Origin: JAXLWB01 sp046328715
Lineage (GTDB): Bacteria; Chloroflexota; Anaerolineae; Caldilineales; Caldilineaceae
Length of the DNA: 64,000 nt
Direction: 5' to 3'
Assembly (NCBI GenBank): GCA_046328715.1
Contig: JAXLWB010000056.1
Location: forward strand, 1-64,000
In this document: in pieces, positions 1 to 8,203 of the stretch
Layout: each line of letters begins with the position of its first letter
How positions within the stretch are numbered: the first letter of the stretch is position 1
Translations under genes and position numbers: made by a program
The notes under the pieces: generated by a model
The model's database searches: none
Told to the model about the DNA's origin: nothing
The model's input: the letters and a program-made list of their open reading frames with translations, nothing else

Positions 1-2
1 CC

Positions 3-329
3 TATCGCGCTCCCTTGACCGCTAGAATTGTTGATATGGTAGGTCTTACAGACAAGCACGTTGCTCATTTACCCGCACAATTTCCTGGAGGGCTCTGGGG
101 ACGTGGCGATGCGTTTGGCAAATGGGATGTAGATTATGTGCTTGCCCAAAATCCTAAGTATGTTCAAGTGCGGATTACGCAAACATCCCCCGATGGCTCT
201 TGGCAAACTAATTTCACAGGAACAACGCAGCTTGTCAATGATCCTCGTTTTCGCCAGGCATATCAACTAGTAACAGAGACGATTGATCCGTCGATTTTTG
301 TGCTCCGTACAGCGGTAACACAACAGTAA
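3..329 (+). CDS. C-terminal fragment of a probable membrane glycosyltransferase-like protein (5' partial)
   Basis: The reading frame is open to the left window edge and ends at TAA 327-329, so only the last ~109 residues are visible. The segment DMVGLTDKHVAH near its start resembles the soluble periplasmic tail of some bacterial polytopic glycosyltransferase or arabinosyltransferase-like proteins, where a similar VGLTD motif follows the membrane domain. No membrane segment is present in the visible part. The next gene downstream is a glycosyltransferase, which fits a cell-surface glycan role. The family assignment is tentative; the CDS itself is well supported by its protein-like composition and position. 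Confidence 0.6.
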   Translation, partial: YRAPLTARIVDMVGLTDKHVAHLPAQFPGGLWGRGDAFGKWDVDYVLAQNPKYVQVRITQTSPDGSWQTNFTGTTQLVNDPRFRQAYQLVTETIDPSIFVLRTAVTQQ

Positions 330-390
330 ACAGCAAAAGATAATCTGACAATTTTTTAATTTACTTAAAGCATAGTCAAACAAGCAGTCC

Positions 391-1509
391 ATGCGCATCC
401 TCTACACCTACAAAGACTACTACCCCGTTCTCGGCGGGATCGAAAATCATATCAAGCAGGTAGCAGAGGGGTTGCATCAACGCGGTCTTGAAACGTCGGT
501 GCTGGTCACCAATACCGGCAAACAGACGCTCACCGAGACGATTGATGGCATTCCAGTGATCAAGAGTGGACGCCAGTTGAATGTTTCTTCGGCGCCTATC
601 AGTATGGGTTTCTTTCCGCAACTCTATCAACTGAGCAAACATGCCGACATTGTCCATGCTCATGCGCCCTATCCGCCGGGCGAGTTGGCACAGTTGTCGG
701 TTGGGCGCAGCAAATGTTTTGTGCTCACCTACCACAGTGACATTGTACGTCAGCGTTTGTTAGGTACGATCTATGCCCCGCTGCTACAGATTGTCTTACA
801 AAAAGCACGCTTGATTGCGGTCTCAAATCCGGTGTATATCAACGATTCACCGTTTTTGCGAGCTGTGAAGGAGAAATGTCGCGTCGTTCCCTTTGGGCTT
901 GATCTACACCAGTTTGCACGAACGCCAGAGATAGAAGTGGCTGTCGAAAAACTACATAGCCGTTTTGGTGGTAAACCATTGTTGCTCTTTATTGGTCGCC
1001 TGCGCCACTATAAAGGCGTTAATGTGTTGATCGACGCCATGCGCCAGATCCCCGATGCTCATGCGCTGATCATCGGTATTGGTCCCCTGGAGCAGCAGTT
1101 GAAAGAACAGGCAAGCGGGTTGAATGACCGAATCACCTTCCTTGGTGAAGCAGACGATCATGAAGCACTGGTCGCTCGCTATGCTGCCGACATCTTTGTT
1201 TTCCCCTCCACCAATCGCGCGGAGACCTTTGGGATTGCCCAAATCGAAGCAATGGCCTGTGGCTTGCCTGTGATCTGTACTGAATTGGGTACGGGCACTT
1301 CCTGGGTCAATCAACACGAAAAAACTGGTTTGGTGATTCCACCCAACGATACAACAGCCTTAGTACATGCAATTCGCCAATTGGTGGATCATCCAGAACA
1401 GAGGCGAGAACTAGGGAATGCGGCCAAAACCCGCGCTGAGAATGAGTTCTCTCAAGCAGCGATGTTGGACAAACTCGTCAATCTTTACCACGAAGCCCTA
1501 CGCTCATGA
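391..1509 (+). CDS. GT4-family glycosyltransferase (GT-B fold)
   Basis: A 372-residue retaining glycosyltransferase of usual GT4 length. The N-terminal Rossmann domain carries the GGIENH loop near residue 15 that is typical of acceptor-side domains. The C-terminal domain begins near FIGRLRHYKG (about residue 199) and holds an E-x7-E motif (E277 and E285, in ETFGIAQIEAMACG) that binds the nucleotide-sugar donor. It probably adds a hexose to a lipid- or cell-wall-linked glycan at the cytoplasmic face of the membrane; donor and acceptor cannot be read from sequence. Its stop overlaps the start of the next GT4 gene by four bases (ATGA), so the two are probably translated together. Confidence 0.9.
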   Translation: MRILYTYKDYYPVLGGIENHIKQVAEGLHQRGLETSVLVTNTGKQTLTETIDGIPVIKSGRQLNVSSAPISMGFFPQLYQLSKHADIVHAHAPYPPGELAQLSVGRSKCFVLTYHSDIVRQRLLGTIYAPLLQIVLQKARLIAVSNPVYINDSPFLRAVKEKCRVVPFGLDLHQFARTPEIEVAVEKLHSRFGGKPLLLFIGRLRHYKGVNVLIDAMRQIPDAHALIIGIGPLEQQLKEQASGLNDRITFLGEADDHEALVARYAADIFVFPSTNRAETFGIAQIEAMACGLPVICTELGTGTSWVNQHEKTGLVIPPNDTTALVHAIRQLVDHPEQRRELGNAAKTRAENEFSQAAMLDKLVNLYHEALRS

Positions 1510-2666
1510 CCTCCTACATCCTCGACACCCGCACTGCTACCACTCACTTTCCTGGCATTGGTCGCTATGTCGCAAACCTGGAGCGCGAGCTTCCGGGATT
1601 GTTGAATGAAGAAGAAGCGTTGGTGTTGCTGGAACAAGAGATGGGGATACATTCGCTCCGCTCAGTACATGGATGGGGAGATGGGGAGATGAAGAGAATA
1701 GAAGTTGCAGCTTCTCCCTTTTCGCTTTCTCAACAGTGGCAAGTGCCGAAGGCGCTACGGACTTTCTCACACAATCCACAATCCGCAATCCGCAATCCGC
1801 AATTTCTCTACCACTCCCCCTACTACCTGATGCCCTACCGGCCTAGCATGCCGACCATCCTTACCTTTTACGATGTGATTCCTCTGCTTTACCCAGAATA
1901 TGTCTCGCTACAGGCTAGGCTGCTCTTTCGCTTGACGACACAATTTGCCTGTCGTGCGGCCAGTCACATCGTTTCGATCTCCGATGCCTCCAGCCGTGAT
2001 CTGACCAGATACTTTGGTGTACCAGCAAACAAAATCACCACCACATCGCTTGCACCCGATCCACGCTTTCAGCCCCAGCAGCCAGCAGAGTGCGACCGTG
2101 TGCGACAAAAATATAACTTACCGGAACACTTCATTCTCTACTTCGGCATCAACAAGCCACACAAAAACCTAGTCTCCCTGATCGATGCCTATGCTAAGTT
2201 AATCCGCAATCCGCAATCCACAATCCGCAATATTCCACTGGTCATCGCTGGGGCCTGGGATGCTCGCTATCCTGAAGCCAAACAGCACGCTGCGTCCTTG
2301 GGGGATAACGTGCGCTTCTTAGGCCGCATTGACGATGCCGGCTTGCCGGGGTTATACGCCTCGGCCACGGTCTTTGTCTTTCCCAGCAAGTATGAAGGAT
2401 TTGGGTTGCCTGTGCTAGAGGCAATGGCCTGTGGAACCCCGGTTGCCTGCAGCAATACTTCCAGCTTACCAGAAGTAGCGGGCGATGCTGCATTGCTCTT
2501 TGACCCAACCAATGTCGGTGAAATCTCCGCAGCGATTGAGCAACTGGTCTCAAACGAAGGTCTACAAAAAGAATTGCGCCAACGCGGATTGAACCAAGCC
2601 GCACGCTTTACCTGGCGCAAGACCGCCGAAAAAACATTGGATGTGTACCGAACTGTATTGAAATGA
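1506..2666 (+). CDS. GT4-family glycosyltransferase with in-frame repeat insertions
   Basis: A 386-residue GT-B glycosyltransferase. The donor domain starts at FILYFGINKPHKN and carries the E-x7-E motif at E296 and E304 (YEGFGLPVLEAMACG), as in mannosyl- or rhamnosyl-transferases. It overlaps the upstream GT4 gene by four bases, so the pair probably works on the same glycan. Two tandem-word repeats built from AATCCGC are read through in frame and give peptides such as NPQSAIRNPQF (1770-1804) and RNPQSTIRN (2200-2232). A further stretch with GATGGGGA words is at 1672-1696. These look like later insertions in surface loops, since the family core motifs are intact. Confidence 0.88.
   Translation: MTSYILDTRTATTHFPGIGRYVANLERELPGLLNEEEALVLLEQEMGIHSLRSVHGWGDGEMKRIEVAASPFSLSQQWQVPKALRTFSHNPQSAIRNPQFLYHSPYYLMPYRPSMPTILTFYDVIPLLYPEYVSLQARLLFRLTTQFACRAASHIVSISDASSRDLTRYFGVPANKITTTSLAPDPRFQPQQPAECDRVRQKYNLPEHFILYFGINKPHKNLVSLIDAYAKLIRNPQSTIRNIPLVIAGAWDARYPEAKQHAASLGDNVRFLGRIDDAGLPGLYASATVFVFPSKYEGFGLPVLEAMACGTPVACSNTSSLPEVAGDAALLFDPTNVGEISAAIEQLVSNEGLQKELRQRGLNQAARFTWRKTAEKTLDVYRTVLK
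1770..1804. repeat. AATCCGC word repeat inside a glycosyltransferase gene
   Basis: Four to five near-tandem copies of the 7-base word AATCCGC (first copy AATCCAC) lie in frame inside the second GT4 gene and are translated as a short N-P-Q rich peptide. The same word recurs at 2200-2232 and, reversed, at 10335-10369 and 10851-10890. Confidence 0.85.
2200..2232. repeat. Second AATCCGC word repeat in the same gene
   Basis: Four copies of AATCCGC/AATCCAC are read in frame within the donor domain of the second GT4 enzyme, between the helix after HKNLVSLIDAYAK and the strand IPLVIAG. The position is a predicted surface loop. Confidence 0.8.
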
Positions 2667-2676
2667 TTGGAGTATC

Positions 2677-3315
2677 ATGGTAGCTTACCAGACTTCGCTC
2701 GATCCACAGGAACTTCTCGATCTCGAACGTCACTTCGGTCCAACGCCCCACCAACAGCACACGCTAACGGTTCACCATCCATTTCTCAGTGGCAAGCATC
2801 TTTGGCTTACCAGCAATGGGCGTCGGGCCGAGATTTGTTACGTGATGCACCAAGGTTCGCCAGCAGACGGCATATTGCTGCATATCAAAACCATCTACCC
2901 CGAAAATGCCTATCGGCTGCCCACAGGTGGCATCCATCAGGGCGAACGTGTGTTGGAAACGCTGACCCGCGAGATCTACGAAGAGACTGGATTGATCGTC
3001 GGTAGCCAGCCAAACCAGGTGCAGGTGCAGCGCTTTCTTGGCATTACTTCGTATACGATGTACCATGTAGAAGAAGCACGCACGCACAATTTCGCCACCT
3101 ATCATTTCCTGGTACAAAAGCCGCTAGACGCGGTACTCGATCCGCAAGATGAGGATGAGATGCTCGCCGATTGGCGCTGGGTCACGCCTGCCCAATTGAG
3201 CACTGTGGCCGACGTACTGGAAACCGTAGGCGAACGCTCCCCCTATTGGTCTGATTGGGGGAAGTTCCGGGCTATTAGCCAACGCTTTGTAGTAGAGCAG
3301 TTGGGTAAAGAGTAG
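2677..3315 (+). CDS. Nudix hydrolase
   Basis: A 212-residue protein with a complete Nudix box at residues 84-106: G84, E90, R98-E99, E102-E103 and G105 match GX5EX7REUXEEXGU. These residues bind Mg2+ and hydrolyse a nucleoside diphosphate linked to another group. The substrate is not predictable; neighbouring sugar-transfer genes make a nucleotide-sugar or housecleaning role possible. The start ATG at 2677 is preceded by GGAG at 2669-2672, a good ribosome site, and follows the glycosyltransferase stop by 10 bases, so co-transcription is likely. Confidence 0.92.
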   Translation: MVAYQTSLDPQELLDLERHFGPTPHQQHTLTVHHPFLSGKHLWLTSNGRRAEICYVMHQGSPADGILLHIKTIYPENAYRLPTGGIHQGERVLETLTREIYEETGLIVGSQPNQVQVQRFLGITSYTMYHVEEARTHNFATYHFLVQKPLDAVLDPQDEDEMLADWRWVTPAQLSTVADVLETVGERSPYWSDWGKFRAISQRFVVEQLGKE

Positions 3316-3324
3316 AGGTACATC

Positions 3325-4311
3325 ATGCGCTATTTCATCACAGGGGCTACTGGTTTTGTCGGGGGGCGGGTCGCCCAAATGTTAGTCAACGATGGGCATC
3401 AGGTGGTGGCGGTTGTTCGTACCCCTGCCAAGGCGACCGATCTGACAAAGCTAGGGATTGAGATTCACCAGGGCGATGTGATCGACAAAGCGTCTATGCG
3501 CGCTCCCATGACCGGTGTGGATGGCGTCTTTCACATTGCGGGTTGGTATAAAATCGGTGCCAAGGACAAAAGTGATGGGGTCAAGGTTAACATCGAGGGA
3601 ACGCGCAACGTCCTGGAGTTGATGCAGGAGTTGAAGATCGCCAAGGGTGTCTACACAAGCACATTGGCGGTCAACTCCGACACGCATGGTCGCGAGGTCA
3701 ACGAAAAATATCACTTCGACGGTCGCCATCTTACCGAGTATGACCGCACCAAGGCCGAAGCACATAAAATCGCTGACGCATTTATTGCCAACGGGTTGCC
3801 GTTGGTCATTCTGATGCCGGGCATGATCTATGGCCCCGGCGATACGAGCAGTGCCCGCACGACCTTTGTTGAATATCTTCAGCGCAAGCTGCCAATGATT
3901 CCACAACAGACTGCCTTTTCAGCGGCTCATGTTGATGACATCGCCCGTGCCCATATTACAGCAATGGAAAAAGCAAAACCGGGTGAAACCTACATCGTTG
4001 CTGGCCCCACCCATACCTTGGTTGACATCCTACACACTGCTGAAGAGATCACGGGTATTCCTACACCACGATCAGCACCACCGTGGGTCTTTAGCGCATT
4101 GTCTTCTGTGATGGGTGTGGCGGAGCGCTTTACAGAGTTACCGGAAACCTATCGCAGCGAATATCTACGCGTAGCCGCTGGCACCACCTACATCGGCGAC
4201 GCCAGCAAAGCCAAACGCGAGTTGGGGTATAATCCGCGTTCACTCAAAGAAGGGCTAACCGAAACACTTCAGCACGAGATGAGACTATTGGGAATCCCTT
4301 TGTCACGTTGA
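3325..4311 (+). CDS. NAD(P)-dependent epimerase/dehydratase family protein (extended SDR)
   Basis: A 328-residue extended short-chain dehydrogenase. The nucleotide-binding loop GATGFVGG (G7, G10, G13) opens the Rossmann fold, the active-site pair is Y139-x3-K143, and a downstream PGMIYGPGD segment is typical of NAD-dependent epimerases and dihydroflavonol-4-reductase-like enzymes. It probably oxidises or reduces a sugar nucleotide or small alcohol/ketone; the exact substrate is unknown. The ATG follows GAGG by six bases, 9 bases after the Nudix gene, so it likely closes the surface-glycan operon that begins at 391. Confidence 0.9.
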   Translation: MRYFITGATGFVGGRVAQMLVNDGHQVVAVVRTPAKATDLTKLGIEIHQGDVIDKASMRAPMTGVDGVFHIAGWYKIGAKDKSDGVKVNIEGTRNVLELMQELKIAKGVYTSTLAVNSDTHGREVNEKYHFDGRHLTEYDRTKAEAHKIADAFIANGLPLVILMPGMIYGPGDTSSARTTFVEYLQRKLPMIPQQTAFSAAHVDDIARAHITAMEKAKPGETYIVAGPTHTLVDILHTAEEITGIPTPRSAPPWVFSALSSVMGVAERFTELPETYRSEYLRVAAGTTYIGDASKAKRELGYNPRSLKEGLTETLQHEMRLLGIPLSR

Positions 4312-4420
4312 TTTCGCCAGATAGTTTTCTAAGAGGCGCTCTGCCCAAGGTTCCGATTGGCCTCATAAGGAAATGTTGGGGAGCTTGCAATAGTTAAAAG
4401 CCGATCACAGGCTACCGATC

Positions 4421-5140
4421 CTAGACGCTTGTAAACGCTGATTGTAGTGAAAATCCAATACCTGAAAAAGCGCCACCGACCAAACCCATTAGCAATCCTA
4501 AATAGAAGAATGATAGGAAAGTTGAATCAAACGAGGCCACTTGGAATACAAAGTTCATGAATCTTTCTAGCACTATAAAGGAGAATCCGGCAAACAGCCA
4601 TCCTACCGTATTAAAGACAACCCACCACCATCGACCCGTATCGGATGGCTTCAATAGCGATCTATGTAAAACTCCGCTAAAGATTTGGCTTAAAACAGGT
4701 AAGCCACTGAATAATGCGATATATGCTGTAATGGATTCTATTACTGAGCCTAAATAATGTTGATATAACAGGTAAAGGTAACACAAACAAATTAAACTGC
4801 TAATCAACCACCCAATCAAGTTGTAAAAAATCCACCGGAGATCGATACGCAAATAATAAAACAAAACTAGCCACTGAAATATTCCTATACAAATTCCCAC
4901 GACAATGGAGTATGAAATTACAATCCCGCTCATCAAAAATTCTGCACAAGAAGGATTAGAAAAGGATGAAGCGAAAAGTTGAAGCCGCTCGGTGGATTCA
5001 CAATCAAAATAGTTGTATAGCCAGCCTGCTGGATATACAAAAGTAGACCAAGACAAACCCATGGCAATCGACACTATGACGGAATTAGAAAGAACCCATT
5101 CCAGCAGGAATCGGGAAAAGCCTTTATTCGAAGTCGCCAT
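4421..5140 (-). CDS. AT-rich polytopic membrane protein of unknown function
   Basis: A 239-residue protein with about six hydrophobic stretches, including VSIAMGLSWSTFVYPAG, IVVGICIGIFQWLVLFYYL, FSGLPVLSQIFSGVL and a Gly-rich C-terminal segment LLMGLVGGAFSGIGF. I recognise no family. Base composition is clearly more AT-rich than the flanking genes, and it stands alone on the minus strand between a repeat hairpin and a convergent gene, which suggests acquisition by transfer. The start ATG has no strong Shine-Dalgarno sequence. Confidence 0.7.
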   Translation of the reverse strand: MATSNKGFSRFLLEWVLSNSVIVSIAMGLSWSTFVYPAGWLYNYFDCESTERLQLFASSFSNPSCAEFLMSGIVISYSIVVGICIGIFQWLVLFYYLRIDLRWIFYNLIGWLISSLICLCYLYLLYQHYLGSVIESITAYIALFSGLPVLSQIFSGVLHRSLLKPSDTGRWWWVVFNTVGWLFAGFSFIVLERFMNFVFQVASFDSTFLSFFYLGLLMGLVGGAFSGIGFSLQSAFTSV

Positions 5141-5159
5141 AATGAAAACCTATTTGATA

Positions 5160-5216
5160 CATTGGAGATTAGAGACTGGGAATGACTAATCTCCCAATCT
5201 CCTAATCTCCAATCTC
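5160..5216. repeat. Palindromic GGAGATT-word element
   Basis: The left arm ATTGGAGATTAGAGACTGGG is matched by the right arm built from CCCAATCTCCTAATCTCC words, forming an imperfect hairpin of about 20 base pairs. It lies between the start of the membrane protein and the end of the sugar isomerase. The same word family recurs near 27.1, 31.2, 32.9, 51.9 and 56.6 kb. Confidence 0.85.
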
Positions 5217-6012
5217 AGCGTGCCCCACACGCCTGCAAACAGGCCTGCATATGCCCCCGTGACTCTGCCGCAATGATGCAGCATTGTTCAACCGAGTAAT
5301 TCTTCGCCCCGATGATCTCCAAATCGACTGGTCCACGGTAGCCATTCTCGTTGAGCACGCGCAGATAACCGACCAAGTCAATATCGCCACGCCCATTGGC
5401 TTGATTTTCCGGATTGCCCGGTCCCTGTTGACGGCCTTTGCAGTCACGGATATGGACGTGCTTCACTTGCGAGATCACTGCCGCAATCGCTTCGACCGGA
5501 TTCTCATTGGCTCGGTAAATGTGCGAGGGATCCATGTCGATGCCGAAGTTGGGCGAATGAATGGCGTTCATCAACTTCAAGGTGGTCGGCGTGTTGTAGA
5601 CATACTGTCCGACATGCGCTTTGACACAGAGGGTGACCCCATACTTCTCGGCCATGCGTACCAACGTGCCGATCTCGTCCAATGACTGCTGAAAGGTAGC
5701 TTCATCGCCGGTTTTGCCGCCAGGGCCACAGTTGATGATCGGAATGCCTGCTTCCACGGCGGCCTGCATTGCCTTTTCCATCAAAGCCGCATCGCGTGAA
5801 GGTTGCTCCATCGCCAACAATTCCAGTTTATAGCTCTGGGCCAGGCGCTTGATCTCTGGCGCAATTTCCTGCCAGCGCGCAAGCACCAGATGTTCGCTCA
5901 TTCCTTCAATGGCTGAGATTTCGATACCATCATAGCCAGCCATTGCGACATATTTGAAAGCGGTATCCATGTCGTAACCGCCGAAAAGCACAGAATTTGC
6001 GCCGAGTTTCAT
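5215..6012 (-). CDS. Sugar phosphate isomerase/epimerase family protein (xylose isomerase-like TIM barrel)
   Basis: A 265-residue AP-endonuclease-2/xylose-isomerase-like TIM barrel. Visible metal-site elements are YDGIEIS near residue 28, the central NFGIDMDPSHI with Asp and His, VKHVHIRDCKG, and GYRGPVDLEIIGA near the end, all in the order expected for ketose 3-epimerases or inosose-type isomerases. It probably interconverts a keto-sugar or inositol derivative using Mn2+ or Co2+. AAGGAAA seven to nine bases before the ATG is a good ribosome site. It stands alone but faces other sugar-handling genes within 15 kb. Confidence 0.88.
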   Translation of the reverse strand: MKLGANSVLFGGYDMDTAFKYVAMAGYDGIEISAIEGMSEHLVLARWQEIAPEIKRLAQSYKLELLAMEQPSRDAALMEKAMQAAVEAGIPIINCGPGGKTGDEATFQQSLDEIGTLVRMAEKYGVTLCVKAHVGQYVYNTPTTLKLMNAIHSPNFGIDMDPSHIYRANENPVEAIAAVISQVKHVHIRDCKGRQQGPGNPENQANGRGDIDLVGYLRVLNENGYRGPVDLEIIGAKNYSVEQCCIIAAESRGHMQACLQACGAR

Positions 6013-6081
6013 GATAATTTCCTTTCTTGGTAGCGAGACTGGGTAATTAGGATATAACTATCATACCACGAATTAATGATT

Positions 6082-8094
6082 CTATTCATACGACGGCGTG
6101 AAGCTGACTTGATAAGTGGCCGATTCGGTTGTATTGCGGGTGAGCCCACTGATGGCGAGCACGTTTCTACCGTTGCGCAAATTGCGAATCGTAAATTGAC
6201 TCTGTCCATTCTCAATCGTCGGGCGTTTGACATCGACGAGTTTGTTATCTTCATACTCAAGCACCTGCACCAGCCAACGTTGAGTTAGTTGATTGTTCGT
6301 AACAATCCAACCTTCACTTTGCCAACCGGTTGTGCCATCTTCAAAACCATCAAAAAAGCCGATCGCTGGGATCGATACATCGTCAATCAGCCAACCTGGA
6401 CGATTGACCGCATCGTCGCTGACCACTTCAAAGCGCAGCCAGATTCGTTGCCCAGCATAGGGACTCAGATCGAATGTCTCTACGCTCCAGTCACCACTCG
6501 CACCCGTGTAACCTACGCCGAAGTTATTACCAGAGATATTCTGGTCAGTGGTGCGTTGCCCACTCAGCATCTGCCATTTCTTGCCATCCCGGCTAACGGT
6601 GATGTAGCCAAAGTCATAGCCTTCTTCAATATCCCACCACATCGCCGCGCTCATGATCACCGATTGGCCCGCGGCGATGGAAGTGAGGTCAATCTGGCGT
6701 GTCAGGCGGGTATCCGACTCATCGCCGCGATTGCTCCAGGCGGCTTTCAGCCCGTCATAAACGGTTGTCGGTGCCAACCGTGTTGTAGTAATCCCCGCAA
6801 AGTCAAGAATAAAGGGCAGATTTTCTGCGATCTCGATGTAATCCGTCCCATAGTTGGTGACGGACTCATCCAGCGAAGGTGTACTCATGGCAACGATCGA
6901 TTGCGCCGGTGGTTTGTTCAGCGCAAGATCGGTATAACCCCAACGTCCGTAAGCGCCTGGCGCATCCGGTGCATTTGCATAGTTGGCTACTACCCAATCG
7001 GCAAAGAGTGGATCGAATTCGGTTGGACGATCTGGTTTGGCAGGATAAGCGTGTAACGCAGCCTCGATACCATCGATACCATTCGCCTGTTCTGTCACCA
7101 CGTTGTGAATAAAGTTATTGCCATATTGCTGTGCCATGTAGCGCACAAACAGATAAGCGGCACCGTAATGGATCAAGTTGGAGCTATTGACCGTGCCCCA
7201 ATCATTGAGCTGTGTGCTTGGCTGTGAGAGAAAATTCTGGGCAAATGAAAGGTCTTGAGGATAACCGGCGACATCCTGGGCATACTCACTCAGCCCTTCA
7301 TTCATCCATACCCCTTCGTTGCGGTCCTGTTTCCAGTGGATCATGTGTTGCAACTCATGGGCAAGCACTTCCTCGTACGCTTCGTAATTCTGACCGGCGT
7401 TCAAGTAATTCAGGTTGATATAGAACATTTCCTTCTCGTTAGAGAAAGGATTCGCCAGCTTGCTGTACTCGTCCACACTTGAATAGTAACCAGCCAGCCC
7501 AGCTCCGGTCTTCACCGTGTGTAGGATATGCAGTCGAGGATCGTTATCCACGCCAGGAGTCCACGGCGTACCGAAGAGCGCACTCTCCTTAGGATAGATG
7601 ATGGTGCTGAAACGATCAATCGAACGCACCAACGCCGCCTGATCAAAGTTCTGCCCCTCCTCGACCCAGGCATAGGCCACATCGGTCTTGTAGACCAGTT
7701 TGGCATTGATCCGTGTGTTTTCGGCGCTGCCTGGGTTGTGTACCCAGAACTCTAGTAAATCGCCCACTGCGTAGTTGGGCACAGTTTGCGTCACCACGAG
7801 CGGCACATCCTGCACATCCGGTCGCAGGCGTACGCTGAGATCGGGTACATCACGGGCGGGGATCATCACCTGTTGCAATTGTTCTTCGGTGGAAAGTGGC
7901 TCAAGTTGGCTTAGATCAATTGCTGAGATAGTAGCGGAAGGCAGGTTTGCTTGTATTGTAGGCGGGCGAGTAAGACTACTATTTGCGGCTTCAGATCCAT
8001 TTGCAGGCTTTTGTGCCTCGGGTTGAACGAGCGAGCAGCCTACAAGAAGTATGATGATGGAGAAGATCACGCATATGCGAAGTGTTATTGTCAT
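6082..8094 (-). CDS. Secreted zinc metalloprotease lipoprotein (gluzincin, M6/M30-like) with MAM-like C-terminal domain
   Basis: A 670-residue lipoprotein. The N-terminus is a lipoprotein signal with lipobox LVGC around residue 20, so the protein is probably anchored outside the membrane. The zinc site HELQH lies near residue 250 and is followed by WMNEGLSEYA, which supplies the third ligand Glu, as in M30 hyicolysin and M6 immune-inhibitor-A relatives. The C-terminal half (WWDIEEGYDFGYITVS, WLIDDVSI) resembles the MAM-like domain that follows M6 peptidases. I chose ATG 8094 because GGAG lies five bases upstream; the GTG six bases earlier has no usable spacing. It likely degrades extracellular protein. 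Confidence 0.85.
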   Translation of the reverse strand: MTITLRICVIFSIIILLVGCSLVQPEAQKPANGSEAANSSLTRPPTIQANLPSATISAIDLSQLEPLSTEEQLQQVMIPARDVPDLSVRLRPDVQDVPLVVTQTVPNYAVGDLLEFWVHNPGSAENTRINAKLVYKTDVAYAWVEEGQNFDQAALVRSIDRFSTIIYPKESALFGTPWTPGVDNDPRLHILHTVKTGAGLAGYYSSVDEYSKLANPFSNEKEMFYINLNYLNAGQNYEAYEEVLAHELQHMIHWKQDRNEGVWMNEGLSEYAQDVAGYPQDLSFAQNFLSQPSTQLNDWGTVNSSNLIHYGAAYLFVRYMAQQYGNNFIHNVVTEQANGIDGIEAALHAYPAKPDRPTEFDPLFADWVVANYANAPDAPGAYGRWGYTDLALNKPPAQSIVAMSTPSLDESVTNYGTDYIEIAENLPFILDFAGITTTRLAPTTVYDGLKAAWSNRGDESDTRLTRQIDLTSIAAGQSVIMSAAMWWDIEEGYDFGYITVSRDGKKWQMLSGQRTTDQNISGNNFGVGYTGASGDWSVETFDLSPYAGQRIWLRFEVVSDDAVNRPGWLIDDVSIPAIGFFDGFEDGTTGWQSEGWIVTNNQLTQRWLVQVLEYEDNKLVDVKRPTIENGQSQFTIRNLRNGRNVLAISGLTRNTTESATYQVSFTPSYE

Positions 8095-8203
8095 TGCCAC
8101 TCCATGAACAACTTTCGTAACTATTCAGACGGACCTCTTCCGGGAAGGCTCTAATCAATGTCAAACGATGGCAATGTATCCTTCCTAGAAAAAGTCTTGC
8201 CAC

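Noticed and set aside
3325..4311. Long reverse-strand frames such as 3451-3906 and similar frames under guaA, glnS and ileS
   Set aside because: They lie opposite clearly functional genes, lack ribosome sites and encode low-complexity or Cys/His-rich shadow peptides.
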